Shown here in pieces: positions 17,245 to 26,483 of a stretch of DNA of 64,000 nt; positions within the stretch are counted from its first letter, which is position 1; each line of letters begins with the position of its first letter. Under the pieces are notes generated by a model, which saw nothing but the letters and a program-made list of their open reading frames with translations, ran no database searches and had not been told where the DNA came from. Source of the DNA: Paenibacillus sp. V4I7 (GTDB lineage: Bacteria; Bacillota; Bacilli; Paenibacillales; NBRC-103111). The position numbers and the translations under genes were made by a program. The stretch is from positions 3,720,001 to 3,784,000 of the forward strand of contig NZ_JAUSZD010000002.1 in assembly GCF_030817275.1 (NCBI RefSeq), given 5' to 3'.

Positions 17245-17493
17245 CTATTCTTGAACAACGTTTACGCCCAAACTGTGCTTAGCGAATACTTCAGCCATAG
17301 CGATTTTCGCTTCTTCTGCATCCGGCCCATGAACATGAAGATCATAGTTGCTGGAGCTAAGTAATGTCGTAAACAAACCTAAGATACTTTTTACATCGAT
17401 ATACTTATTATCATATTGGAGAACGATTGACGATCTGAATTTATTAGCTGTTTGTGAAATTTCAACAATTGCGGCATTATTAGCACTTGGCAT
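17245..17493 (-). CDS. HPr-like protein lacking the catalytic histidine
   Basis: An 82-residue HPr-fold protein. Alignment by eye places QTANKFRSSIVLQYDNKYIDVKSILGL (in part) on the HPr/Crh segment that ends in the regulatory serine, so Ser36 corresponds to Ser46 of HPr. The N-terminus is about ten residues shorter than HPr, and the position of His15 is occupied by Asn5. It therefore cannot accept phosphate from enzyme I at His15, but could be a target of HPr kinase. Start: GGAGGAATGAAAT precedes the ATG, so the short N-terminus appears genuine. This resembles a Crh-type regulator; the true HPr is not in the window. Confidence 0.82.
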   Translation of the reverse strand: MPSANNAAIVEISQTANKFRSSIVLQYDNKYIDVKSILGLFTTLLSSSNYDLHVHGPDAEEAKIAMAEVFAKHSLGVNVVQE

Positions 17494-17607
17494 ATTTCAT
17501 TCCTCCATTTATTCGCATCTGAATTGGTCGCCTTGCTCCCTATATGATAACTTGGAAAGGTTACTTAACGCAACTAAAAATTTCCTTCATTCTCCAAGTA
17601 AAGCGCT

Positions 17608-18292
17608 TTACTTCATCTTTGCTGCTATGGCTTTCTTCACGCCGTTCCCAACAAGAATCAAAACAACGAAAATACCAAGCAACAAAAGTAGTCTTCCCTT
17701 ATATTTTTGGAAATGAAATAAATCATGTGCAATCATCGATTCCAGAAATACGATCGGCAGTTTCCCCAGCAAAGTACCCCATAGAAAATGAGAAAATTTC
17801 ATTCTAGTTAGCCCCGCACCAAAATTAATCGCCGAGGAAGGTAAAATCGGAATCAGTCTGCCTAAAAGTACATATAGGAATCCTTTCTTTTCCATCCGCT
17901 TACTAAACTGCGTTACTAACGGAAATCGCTCGAGCTTTTTCTCTAACCCATGCATGTCCATAATAACGAGCAAAATAAAAAGAGACAACTGCGCCCAAAC
18001 AAGACATAACATAATTAACAAGAAACCCTATTTTAATACCGAAAATAGCAATATTCATACCTGCTATAAGAACAAACGGAATAAACGGAAAGAACGTTTG
18101 AAAAAAAATCAAAGCCATTCCGATGATTTTACCAGACCAACCAATGTCCCTTAAATGTTCAGATAGCTGTCGCATATTGCTGTGAGTAAGTTTAATACCT
18201 GTAGGGTTATAAAATAAAAAGGCAATCAAGGCAACGAGCAAAATAAAAATAAAAAAAACGAGCAGAATGTTTTTCCTGTTCAACACCGACAA
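17608..18292 (-). pseudogene. frameshifted TVP38/TMEM64 (DedA-like) membrane protein
   Basis: Two overlapping frames together make one SNARE-associated/TVP38 protein. The upstream part (18292 down to about 17940) ends in GAVVSFYFARYYGHAWVREK and then runs out of homology. The downstream part resumes with KLERFPLVTQFSKRMEKKG and GRLIPILPSSAINFGAG, the conserved family motif. The break falls at a run of five T at 17936-17940 (A on the coding strand); one extra base restores a frame of about 228 residues. It could be a real inactivating deletion, a sequencing error in a homopolymer or phase variation. The start at TTG 18292 is uncertain. Confidence 0.85.
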
Positions 18293-18520
18293 ATTTCGAC
18301 CATCCTTCCCTTAGACCAAACCATTGTAACATGTTACGGAAGGTTCAGGAAGAGAAAAGTGAAGACTTATCTAGTTCTACAAAGGTGAAACAAGTAACCT
18401 ATTTTTATCCTTCATATAGTTTACCCTACCTATACAAATTCATTAAATTACATAGCCTATTTTCGACATTATTTGCAGTTGAGCCATCAAATTCTGGATG
18501 TAAAAATGTTAAAGCGAAGC

Positions 18521-18550
18521 AAAAGCACTTGTCCTTAGACAAGTGCTTTT
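18521..18550. terminator. terminator of the diguanylate cyclase gene
   Basis: AAAAGCACTTGTC / GACAAGTGCTTTT perfect 13-base stem with a four-base loop, next to the stop codon at 18553. Confidence 0.88.
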
Positions 18551-18552
18551 TA

Positions 18553-20541
18553 TTAACCGATTCGAATTTGGTTACGACCGTTATTTTTGGCTTGATACAG
18601 AGCCATATCTGCACGATAGAACAGCGATTCTACGCTAATCTTATCTTCTTCCCAATTCCAATCCGAAACACCGCAGGAAACGGTTACTTGCGGATTAGTC
18701 TCTTCTAGAACACGAACACGAATACGTTCTGCGATTCGAATTGTTTGAGCCTTGGCAACTTGGGGTAGATAGACTGCAAGCTCTTCCCCGCCCCACCTTG
18801 CTGCAATATCACTATCCCTAATACTAGTTTTAATAATTTGACTGACCTGGATCAAGATTTTATCGCCCACCTGATGACCGTAGGTATCATTAACCCGTTT
18901 GAAATTGTCTATGTCAACGACAATGAGTGAGCCGCAGAAGTCCTTCTTTTGCATCGAATTAGCCTGTTCGTCCAAATAATGACGTACGTAAAGTCCTGTC
19001 AAATTGTCTGTAATAACCATACGTTTCACTTCAGCATGCAGGGAAGCATTCGTCATGGCAAGACCAATATGCCCTGAAAGAACCTGCAGCAATTTGTAGT
19101 TATCATAGGAGAAGAAATTCGGCTTGCTGTGCACAACTAGAATAACGCCCTCAACTTGTCCATTTACGAGAATCGGCGAACCAATAAGCGATCTGGAGTT
19201 GGTTAACTGCATCAGCTTAGACTCCACCTTCTCATTGCTCCAATAGTCTGAAATAATAATCGGTTCTTTGGAGGTATAGATGACGCCAGAAAAGCCTTGA
19301 TCTACGGTAAAGGTCTCATGAAACATCGCAGGCAAATTAGTTGCCCGTACGATTAAATTCTCACTATTTTTATCCGCTTGCAGAATACAACTATAATCCG
19401 CGCCAAAAATACTTAAAATCTCGCTCGATGCTGAGTTAAAGATTTCATTTAAACGCAAGCTCTGATTTAACTGCTTGGTGATTTCATTAATAAGTCGAAG
19501 CTCGTTAATCATTAAATTGGACTGTTCATACAATTTAGCGTTTTCAAAAGCAGACCCGGCTGTATCAGCAAGCAATGATATGAATTGCAAATCCGCAGCG
19601 TGAATCAAATCCCTCTTAGACGTCATATATAAGACGCCATATACACCCTGTTTACCTGATAATGGAGCAGCTATATGACCTGTACTTGGGCCACTAATCT
19701 CGGATGAAGGTTCAAATATTACATGCCCTTCCATAAAAGCACGTGTTCGAATGTCATTCTCCGTACTTTGGAAATTCAAAGGCTTCACGGATAGATTCGT
19801 AGAGTCATTATCTTGTGAAAGCAATAAATCTACTTGTATATTGGGATAAACACTATGCATGCACTCAATGACTTCGGTCAATACCGAATCGACATCGATT
19901 TTGGCGTGTAGTTTCTTGGAAGCCTCAAATAAAATATCATGCTTCTTAAACTCAAGTTCCCTATTCAGATGCTGCATAAACAAATGATCGTACTTACGAC
20001 GATCCTCTACGCTCTGCACACTACTTTGGAAAGAAAGGGAAAGTATATAGAACAATTGTGCAAGTTCATTTGCTTCTTCAATTGCATGGGAAAATAGTCC
20101 CAAATATAAAATTGGAATTCCTTGTGGATCTAGGACTGGAATCGAAGCAGCCAAAACTGTCTTCCGTTCTTTTGCGCTCATTTCATCGCTCGTCATTATA
20201 TGCATTGTGGGATTCTCAGCACATCGTGCCAACGGATTGTCATTGCGTTCTGCATAGCTCCACGATGCCCCTACCTGCATCAATGCATCAGTAAGAAGTG
20301 TATCATGAAAGCAAGCCTTAACCACTTTCAGATCCGTATCCACGCATAGCAGTGCGGTTTGAGGCGGTAGCATTGCTTGCCCGAATTGGTGAATCCACTC
20401 ATCAAACGCATCTCGTACGACATGATCACAATTGGATTCCCAATAGGAAAAGTTGCTAGAAAGAACAAGTCCTTGCCGAAGAAACTCTTCGAAGTGTTCT
20501 GCACGACTATGTTGTTTCATACTACGAAGTGATTCACTCAT
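18553..20541 (-). CDS. GAF-GGDEF diguanylate cyclase, DgcP (YtrP)-like
   Basis: A 662-residue soluble protein that should make cyclic di-GMP from two GTP. Two GAF-like sensor domains cover about 200-345 and 355-490; the first 190 residues form a further sensor-like region. The C-terminal GGDEF domain has DNLTGLYVRHYLDE, DIDNFKRVNDTYGH and an intact active site ARWGGEEL near residue 585. The inhibitory I-site RDSD lies five residues before it. AAGGAGAG precedes the ATG. Its position next to rpsD and tyrS resembles B. subtilis ytrP (dgcP), supporting orthology. It is divergent from rpsD. Confidence 0.9.
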   Translation of the reverse strand: MSESLRSMKQHSRAEHFEEFLRQGLVLSSNFSYWESNCDHVVRDAFDEWIHQFGQAMLPPQTALLCVDTDLKVVKACFHDTLLTDALMQVGASWSYAERNDNPLARCAENPTMHIMTSDEMSAKERKTVLAASIPVLDPQGIPILYLGLFSHAIEEANELAQLFYILSLSFQSSVQSVEDRRKYDHLFMQHLNRELEFKKHDILFEASKKLHAKIDVDSVLTEVIECMHSVYPNIQVDLLLSQDNDSTNLSVKPLNFQSTENDIRTRAFMEGHVIFEPSSEISGPSTGHIAAPLSGKQGVYGVLYMTSKRDLIHAADLQFISLLADTAGSAFENAKLYEQSNLMINELRLINEITKQLNQSLRLNEIFNSASSEILSIFGADYSCILQADKNSENLIVRATNLPAMFHETFTVDQGFSGVIYTSKEPIIISDYWSNEKVESKLMQLTNSRSLIGSPILVNGQVEGVILVVHSKPNFFSYDNYKLLQVLSGHIGLAMTNASLHAEVKRMVITDNLTGLYVRHYLDEQANSMQKKDFCGSLIVVDIDNFKRVNDTYGHQVGDKILIQVSQIIKTSIRDSDIAARWGGEELAVYLPQVAKAQTIRIAERIRVRVLEETNPQVTVSCGVSDWNWEEDKISVESLFYRADMALYQAKNNGRNQIRIG

Positions 20542-20662
20542 AGGCTCTCCTTCACCAACAAACTGTAGTCCTATTGATCCAGGCTAAATCTTACCTCATT
20601 TATCATACTATTTTTCTGTGCTTATTGCACGATATTTTAGAATCACTTTAAAGGATTAAGAC

Positions 20663-20691
20663 TTGACACATGCCCGTGTTTTTAATAAAAT
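20663..20691 (+). promoter_or_regulatory. rpsD promoter
   Basis: Consensus TTGACA at 20663-20668 and TAAAAT at 20686-20691, 17 bases apart. It predicts a leader of nearly 200 bases before rpsD. Confidence 0.88.
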
Positions 20692-20697
20692 TAGAAG

Positions 20698-20893
20698 TCG
20701 AGTAACAACATGATTTCGGTGAATGCCATTTGTGATCACCCTCACTGCTTTTGCTCCTGCCAAGACAGCGGCTGAACTACTCTTGTCAGGGAATCACAGT
20801 ATGATTCGTAAGCAAAACCAGGCACTTGTCTTCACCCTGACATCTAGATGCTATCTACTAAACTAATTGTTGAAAAGAAGGAGTTTTTCCTAA
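20698..20893 (+). promoter_or_regulatory. structured rpsD leader, probable S4 autoregulatory element
   Basis: The untranslated leader is about 195 bases long. It contains a long-range pairing of TGTCAGGG (20784-20791) with CCCTGACA (20835-20842), and inside it a perfect hairpin GAATCA-CAGTA-TGATTC (20791-20807). In B. subtilis ribosomal protein S4 represses its own gene through a structured leader; this region is in the right place to do the same. No gene is seen in 20542-20893. AAGGAG at the end is the rpsD ribosome binding site. Confidence 0.65.
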
Positions 20894-21493
20894 ATGTCAC
20901 GTTATACAGGACCTAAATTTAAATTAAGCCGTCGTGTTGGTATTTCTTTGAGTGGTAACGGTAAAGACTTGAAACGCCCATTCCCTCCAGGTCAACATGG
21001 CCCAGGACAACGTAAAAAAATGAGCGGCTATGGCGTTCAATTAAATGAAAAACAAAAGCTTCGTCACATGTACGGTTTGAACGAGAAGCAATTCCGCAAC
21101 TTGTTCGATAAAGCTTCCAAACTAAAAGGTATTTCCGGTGAGAACTTCATGATCTTGCTTGAAAGCCGTCTGGACAACCTGGTTTACCGTCTTGGTCTTT
21201 CCAACTCCCGCGCAGGCGCGCGTCAACTAGTTGCTCACGGTCACGTTACTGTGAACGGCAAAAAAGTAGATATCGCTTCTTACATCGTATCTACGGGTGA
21301 CGTTATTGCTCTTCGTGAAAGAAGCAAAGGTCTTTCCGCAGTGAAAGAAGCTCTTGCTAACCGTAACTACCTGCCAACTTACCTTGAGTTCAACGATGCA
21401 AGCGTAGAAGGCAAGTACATTCGTTTGCCAGAACGTTCTGAGCTTCCACAAGAAATTGACGAGAAACAAATCGTCGAGTTCTACAGCCGTTAA
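20894..21493 (+). CDS. rpsD: 30S ribosomal protein S4
   Basis: A 199-residue primary assembly protein of the small subunit. The N-terminus [19 protein letters not shown], the [15 protein letters not shown] segment and the S4 RNA-binding domain [11 protein letters not shown]...[19 protein letters not shown] are diagnostic. The N-terminal zinc-binding cysteines of the alternative form are absent, so this is the zinc-free paralogue type. It is monocistronic with its own promoter, leader and terminator. Confidence 0.97.
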   Translation: MSRYTGPKFKLSRRVGISLSGNGKDLKRPFPPGQHGPGQRKKMSGYGVQLNEKQKLRHMYGLNEKQFRNLFDKASKLKGISGENFMILLESRLDNLVYRLGLSNSRAGARQLVAHGHVTVNGKKVDIASYIVSTGDVIALRERSKGLSAVKEALANRNYLPTYLEFNDASVEGKYIRLPERSELPQEIDEKQIVEFYSR

Positions 21494-21501
21494 TAAAAGC
21501 A

Positions 21502-21536
21502 AGCCCCTCAGGGATTTCCCTAAGGGGCTTTTTTTT
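21502..21536 (+). terminator. rpsD terminator
   Basis: AGCCCCTCAGGG / CCCTAAGGGGCT stem followed by eight T. It may also serve tyrS from the other side. Confidence 0.93.
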
Positions 21537-21538
21537 CG

Positions 21539-22804
21539 TTAAGCAAACTGGACAAGGTAGTAATTCTTTTTACCGCGGCGAATAACAAGGTAAGACTCTC
21601 CGAGCCTACCCAGATCTTTGGTAACGGCATCGAATTGCGTCATTTTAACACCATTGACCGTGACAGCTCCGCTTTCAATATCTTGACGTGCTTGACGTTT
21701 GGACGGTGCTGCTCCTACGGAAATCAGTAAATCAACCAACGCAATATCATCTTGTTCTATGGTTGTAGATGGAACATCCTTGAACGCTTCTTCAATCTCC
21801 GTACGAGAAAGGTCCTGAATATTACCACTGAATAAAGCCGTTGTAATGTTAAGAGCACTTTCTAACGCGTCCCCGCCGTGTACAAGCTTCGTAACTTCAT
21901 GGGCAAGCAGTTTCTGTGCCTCTCTTTTCTCAGGCTGAGCTTGCACTTCTTCCTCAAGACGTTCGATTTCCTCATGAGAAACGAAAGTAAAATATTTCAG
22001 GAAACGGATGACATCGTTGTCGGCTGTGCCCAACCAGAATTGGTAGAACTGATAAGGAGACGTTTTACTTGCATCCAACCAAATAGCTCCGCCTTCTGTC
22101 TTCCCGAACTTTTGACCATCACTCTTTGTCACAAGCGGCAAGGTTACCCCGTAAGCACGTTTATCTGTGGACTTACCGATAAGCTCAAGGCCAGCTGTAA
22201 TGTTACCCCATTGGTCACTTCCGCCAATTTGCACAGAGCAATTTTTCGTTTCATTGAGCTTCAGGAAATCGTAAGACTGCAGAATCATATAACTGAACTC
22301 TGTGAAAGAAATCCCTTTGGAGATCCGTGAATCAACAGAATCCTTTGCCAACATGTAATTAACGGTAAAGTTTTTGCCTACATCACGAAGGAATTCGATG
22401 ACGTTCAGAGATCCTAACCAATCGTAATTGTTAACAAGCTCTGCACTATTTTCAATTTCGGTGGAGAAGTCGAGAAAGCGCGATAACTGATTTTTGATGC
22501 TTTGTGACCAAGCCTCAACAACTTCAGGCCCATTGAGTGTTCGCTCATTGGCTTTTCCGCTAGGATCACCAATCAGTCCTGTTCCCCCGCCAACGAGTGC
22601 TAGAGGAACGTGACCAGCGAGCTGAAAGCGTCTCAGAGTTAGAATAGGCAGCAAGCTACCGATGTGCAAGCTGTCCGCAGTCGGGTCAAAGCCGCAATAA
22701 AGCGTAACACGCTCCTCGCTAAGCTTTTTGTCTAAGCCCTCTCGATCTGTAATTTGATGAAGCAGTCCGCGAAACTCCAAATCCTTCAAAATATCCATGT
22801 TCAT
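21539..22804 (-). CDS. tyrS: tyrosyl-tRNA synthetase
   Basis: A 421-residue class I aminoacyl-tRNA synthetase that charges tRNA-Tyr. The HIGH-like motif is HIGS in DSLHIGSLLPIL, the KMSKS-like motif is KFGKT (SDGQKFGKTEGG), and YCGFDPTADSLHIG is the TyrRS signature. An S4-like RNA-binding domain closes the protein (PSKRQARQDIESGAVTVNG). Expression is governed by the T-box leader at 22829-23126. The gene converges on rpsD as part of a conserved neighbourhood. Confidence 0.96.
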   Translation of the reverse strand: MNMDILKDLEFRGLLHQITDREGLDKKLSEERVTLYCGFDPTADSLHIGSLLPILTLRRFQLAGHVPLALVGGGTGLIGDPSGKANERTLNGPEVVEAWSQSIKNQLSRFLDFSTEIENSAELVNNYDWLGSLNVIEFLRDVGKNFTVNYMLAKDSVDSRISKGISFTEFSYMILQSYDFLKLNETKNCSVQIGGSDQWGNITAGLELIGKSTDKRAYGVTLPLVTKSDGQKFGKTEGGAIWLDASKTSPYQFYQFWLGTADNDVIRFLKYFTFVSHEEIERLEEEVQAQPEKREAQKLLAHEVTKLVHGGDALESALNITTALFSGNIQDLSRTEIEEAFKDVPSTTIEQDDIALVDLLISVGAAPSKRQARQDIESGAVTVNGVKMTQFDAVTKDLGRLGESYLVIRRGKKNYYLVQFA

Positions 22805-22828
22805 CCATCTCCTTTTTCCTTAAACATA

Positions 22829-23126
22829 CAAAAAAAGCCTTCTTATCCACAAAGGGACGAGAAGACTTGACTCGCGGTACCACCCTAATTAAAACAGTAG
22901 TTACGTACATCTATAACAGGTGTTATGTGCACGGCTAGCTATTTTCACTCAAGAACCTTTAACGGGGTTTAATCGGCAAATACTACTTGTGCAGCTTAAT
23001 TTGGCTGCAGGTTCCCATTCACTGCTCAAGACCGTAATTCACTAACCTGCAGGTACCGGTTCGCACCCTCCACCGGCTCTCTGAAAGCATCCACAAGCTA
23101 CCTACTGCTGATCTTTCAACGCATTT
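22829..23126 (-). promoter_or_regulatory. T-box riboswitch of tyrS
   Basis: On the minus strand the leader carries a stem I with AGAGAGCCGGTGG and the S-turn AGTGAA, followed by the tyrosine specifier TAC at 23034-23036. The invariant T-box AGGGTGGTACCGCG lies at about 22871-22886. The terminator AGTCTTCTCG...AGAAGGCTTTTTTT is at 22829-22868. Uncharged tRNA-Tyr is expected to pair at both ends and favour antitermination. This leader and the two promoters next to it explain the long gap 22805-23256. Confidence 0.95.
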
Positions 23127-23132
23127 GATAAA

Positions 23133-23162
23133 AATTTATCACATGTTTCCGGGTGTTGTCAA
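23133..23162 (-). promoter_or_regulatory. tyrS promoter
   Basis: Minus-strand TTGACA (23157-23162) and TAAATT (23133-23138), spacer 18 bases. Transcription would begin right at the T-box stem I. Confidence 0.75.
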
Positions 23163-23215
23163 ACCATGTCGGCATCGTTTCTTCGCTTCATCATTACCGC
23201 AAATGGGGCAGTTAT

Positions 23216-23223
23216 GGTATACT
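23216..23223 (+). promoter_or_regulatory. extended -10 promoter of the PBP gene
   Basis: TATACT at 23218-23223 preceded by TGG-type extended -10; the -35 (TTACCG near 23194) is weak. It lies 34 bases before the PBP start. Confidence 0.5.
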
Positions 23224-23256
23224 ATTAGGGTTCATGTAAGGAGGATATTGGAACTT

Positions 23257-26200
23257 ATGCGCAATTTTTTCGCTAAATGGAATCGCCCTTGGGTGAGAAC
23301 TACATTCAAAGTAACTTGGATTACCTTAAAATGGACCATCATTAGTGCCTTTTTGGCGGGAATTGTCGGTGGATCTGCCGCATTCGGGTATGTCAGTGCC
23401 CTAGTCAAAAAAGATCCTGTGCGCACGGAAGAGGCCATACGTCAGCAGATGCAGGAAAATGCAGTCACAGGTTTCGCTTACTTCAATGATGATACCGTCA
23501 TTGGGCAATTGCGAACAGAAGAAGATCGGCGTCTCGCTCAGCTAGACGATATTCCGCAACTTCTGTTAGACGCTGTCCTCGCCATTGAAGACAAAGACTT
23601 CTACAACCATCGCGGGATCGATATCCGCGGGCTTTATCGGGCAGTAACTCAGAAACTGCTGAACGAAGAAGTACAAACAGGTGGAAGTACGATTACGCAA
23701 CAGCTTGCCAGACGGGTATTTCTTACACTCGACCGCGATGATGGCCGTAAAGCAAGAGAGCTGCTGCTCGCGCTGCGGATGGAACGCCTAATGTCCAAGG
23801 ATGAAATTTTGCTTGCTTATTTAAACAAAATTCCTTATGGCAATGGCGCGACAGGCTATAATCTATATGGGATTAAAGCAGCTGCCAAAGGCCTCTTTAA
23901 CATCGACGATCTGGATAAGTTAAACGTTGCTCAAGCCGCTTACTTAGCCGGTTTGCCGCAATCCCCATCGCAGTACTCTGCCTTCACGAGCAAACCCGAC
24001 TTTGATGAAGATGGTTTCAAAAAAGCGGTCACGCGTGAACAGTTAGTACTCAAACGGATGCTGGAAGAAAAGAAAATTACAAATGAACAGTACCAAGAAG
24101 CACTTAAATTTGATCTCAAAGCTTCCATGCCCCCTGCGGCTCAGAAGGCTTATACGACTTATCCTTACCTCATGATTGAAACGGAAAAAGAAGCTGCAGA
24201 AATTTTGTTGAAGATCCAGAAGCCTGAGCTTGATCCTAAGAAAAACCAGGCCGCTTATAATGAAGCGTTAAAGGGTATACATACTCAGCTCTTACGTGGT
24301 GGTTATCAAATCTATACAACCATAGACAAGACCATTTATGATTCCATGCATGAAATATCGAGTAACGATAAAAACTTTGCCCCTACAGATGATAAAAAAG
24401 GCATGGAACAAGTCGGGGCCATCATGATCGATTCTAAATCCGGAGCTATAAAAGGGATGATTGAGGGCCGCAATTTCTTCGAAGAGCAGCTCAATCACGC
24501 CACACAAGCATTCAGACAGCCTGGATCAACCATGAAACCCATTGCCGCCTATATACCAGCCTTAGAGAAAGGGGCCATTCAGCCGGCTAGTATCGTGGAT
24601 GATATCCCAATTATTCTAAAAGACGGTGTCAAAGGCTTTCATCTTCCAGAAAACTGGGATCACAAGTTTCACGGATTAATGACAGCAAGAAGAGCTTTAA
24701 ACCAGTCTTACAACATCCCTGCTATTGATATATTTTTGAATAAAGTGGGTATTAATGATTCCTGGGAATTTGCTAAAAAACTCGGTATCACGTCCATTCA
24801 AAAAGAAGATTATTATGCCCAGACCGGCGTAATCGGCGGACTAAGCCGAGGAACTTCGGTAAAGGAACTAACTGGCGCTTATGCATCTATTCCGAATAAA
24901 GGCGTATTCAATGAGACGTTTATGATTCGCGAAATCAAAGATTCCAATGGCAAAACGATTTATACACATGATCAAAAGCCAACCCCTGTCTATTCCCCAC
25001 AAAGTGCGTATCTGATTACAGATATGATGAAAACGGTGGTTAGCCAAGGGACAGCAACTGATTTGATGAAAAAGTACAAATCATATGGCAAAATTGAGAT
25101 ATCTGGTAAAACTGGCTCAACGCAAGATGATGCCGATGCTTGGTTCATGGGCTTTACCCCTGATATTACCGTTGGGGTGTGGATTGGTTATGACCAACCG
25201 ATTAATAAGTTATCTTCAAAAACATTGCAGACGAATCACGCCAAGGATATATGGGCTCTCATTATGAACCGAACCATCGAGCAGAAACCAGATCTCTTTC
25301 CTACCAAAACATTCGCCAAACCGGATGGTATTGTCTCGGCAACCGTATCCAGTTTATCCGGTAAGCTGCCAAGCGAATTAACGTCTAAGTCCGAATTTCT
25401 AGTTACTGATCTTTTCAACAAGAAATATGTACCTACAGAAGTCGACAATGTGATGGTACGGATGAAAATCAGTTCATATGGCGGACTGAATTATATGGCG
25501 CAAGACAACACGCCGGCTGATTTCGTGCAAGAGAAAACGGTTATTAAAAGACAAAAATCGATCAGTCAATTGCTCAAAGAAATCGAAGTAGCGATGAGTA
25601 AACTTCCTGAAAAAAGCCGTAAGCCGATCGATAATTATAAGCCTACAGATTATGATGTTGACGCGCCATCCGAAGTTGACCCTCGGGTTGATGATGGTAA
25701 AGAGCCCGCAGCACCAACGAACGTTGTAACAACCAAGTCCGGTGACACGGCAATCATTGCCTTCCAGGCAAGTCCGAATCCTGATATCGTCGGCTATCGC
25801 ATATACCGTTCCGATAACCGCGGCAAGTTCCTGCTCATGGGCGGCAAAGTTGTCTTGGCAGGCGCAGAGACGAAATTTATTGATCAAATCCCCGGATCTA
25901 GCTTAATCGGTTATTTCGTAACAGCAGTCGATGTAGCGGGGAAAGAATCGGCACCTAGCCGCTCCTCCTATACAGATGGAAGCTCGCTAGATTCATTGTT
26001 CGTACCTTCTGTCGATGACAATCAAATTCCAGGAGTTACTAACGGCTCCAATGGTGGCATCGGTGAACCCATCGGAACCGACAACGGCACCAATGGAACC
26101 ACAAAGGACTTACCTGCCGCACCAACCGGTATTAAAGCCAAAGCTGATGGCGCAGGTGTGATATTAACTTGGAAAGCCAATGCGTCCAAGGATAAAGTAA

Positions 26201-26379
26201 AAAAGTATAATATTTATTTTAGTGACAAAGAAAAAGGAACGTTTAAGAAGCTTGGTTCTGTTGAGGATGCGACCGAATTTCATTATTACGCAGCAGCTTA
26301 CAACGGTTATTACAAAGTAACTGCTGTCAACTATGCAGGCGAGTCAAAGCCCTCCGCTTCTATCTCCTATAACAACTAA
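23257..26379 (+). CDS. class A penicillin-binding protein (PBP1A type) with FN3 repeats
   Basis: A protein of about 1040 residues. One N-terminal membrane anchor (ISAFLAGIVGGSAAFGYV) is followed by the GT51 glycosyltransferase (catalytic Glu near residue 111 in EDKDFYNHRG; GGSTITQQLARR) and the transpeptidase domain (Ser424 in PGSTMK, SYN, Lys618 in SGKTGS). Two fibronectin type III-like domains occupy about 817-905 and 951-1040, joined by a Gly/Asn/Thr-rich linker. It polymerises and cross-links peptidoglycan outside the membrane. The ATG at 23257 was chosen because AAGGAGG stands 12 bases upstream and a membrane anchor follows at once; the open frame reaches back to 23125. Terminator follows. 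Confidence 0.93.
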   Translation: MRNFFAKWNRPWVRTTFKVTWITLKWTIISAFLAGIVGGSAAFGYVSALVKKDPVRTEEAIRQQMQENAVTGFAYFNDDTVIGQLRTEEDRRLAQLDDIPQLLLDAVLAIEDKDFYNHRGIDIRGLYRAVTQKLLNEEVQTGGSTITQQLARRVFLTLDRDDGRKARELLLALRMERLMSKDEILLAYLNKIPYGNGATGYNLYGIKAAAKGLFNIDDLDKLNVAQAAYLAGLPQSPSQYSAFTSKPDFDEDGFKKAVTREQLVLKRMLEEKKITNEQYQEALKFDLKASMPPAAQKAYTTYPYLMIETEKEAAEILLKIQKPELDPKKNQAAYNEALKGIHTQLLRGGYQIYTTIDKTIYDSMHEISSNDKNFAPTDDKKGMEQVGAIMIDSKSGAIKGMIEGRNFFEEQLNHATQAFRQPGSTMKPIAAYIPALEKGAIQPASIVDDIPIILKDGVKGFHLPENWDHKFHGLMTARRALNQSYNIPAIDIFLNKVGINDSWEFAKKLGITSIQKEDYYAQTGVIGGLSRGTSVKELTGAYASIPNKGVFNETFMIREIKDSNGKTIYTHDQKPTPVYSPQSAYLITDMMKTVVSQGTATDLMKKYKSYGKIEISGKTGSTQDDADAWFMGFTPDITVGVWIGYDQPINKLSSKTLQTNHAKDIWALIMNRTIEQKPDLFPTKTFAKPDGIVSATVSSLSGKLPSELTSKSEFLVTDLFNKKYVPTEVDNVMVRMKISSYGGLNYMAQDNTPADFVQEKTVIKRQKSISQLLKEIEVAMSKLPEKSRKPIDNYKPTDYDVDAPSEVDPRVDDGKEPAAPTNVVTTKSGDTAIIAFQASPNPDIVGYRIYRSDNRGKFLLMGGKVVLAGAETKFIDQIPGSSLIGYFVTAVDVAGKESAPSRSSYTDGSSLDSLFVPSVDDNQIPGVTNGSNGGIGEPIGTDNGTNGTTKDLPAAPTGIKAKADGAGVILTWKANASKDKVKKYNIYFSDKEKGTFKKLGSVEDATEFHYYAAAYNGYYKVTAVNYAGESKPSASISYNN

Positions 26380-26392
26380 ATCACTAAAGTAG

Positions 26393-26418
26393 AAAGACCC
26401 GGCTACCCGGGTCTTTTT
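26393..26418 (+). terminator. PBP gene terminator
   Basis: AAAGACCCGG / CCGGGTCTTTTT stem with T tail, right after the stop codon. Confidence 0.88.
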
Positions 26419-26432
26419 CATTTCAATGCAAT

Positions 26433-26474
26433 AAAAAACCTTCCTTTCACCATAGATCTGGTGCAAGGAAGGTT
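26433..26474 (-). terminator. acsA terminator
   Basis: AAACCTTCCTT-CACC / GGTG-AAGGAAGGTTT hairpin, ending in T-rich sequence on the minus strand. Confidence 0.88.
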
Positions 26475-26483
26475 TGATTACCT

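Noticed and set aside
17608-18292. Programmed ribosomal frameshift in the TVP38 gene
   Set aside because: The shift needed is +1 or -2, and the A5 tract is not a classic slippery site; no stimulatory structure was seen. A simple one-base deletion is more likely.
20800-20815. Further copy of the ATGCTTACGA hairpin repeat in the rpsD leader (TTCGTAAGCAAAAC)
   Set aside because: Only a short part matches, with no following hairpin of the repeat type; taken as chance.
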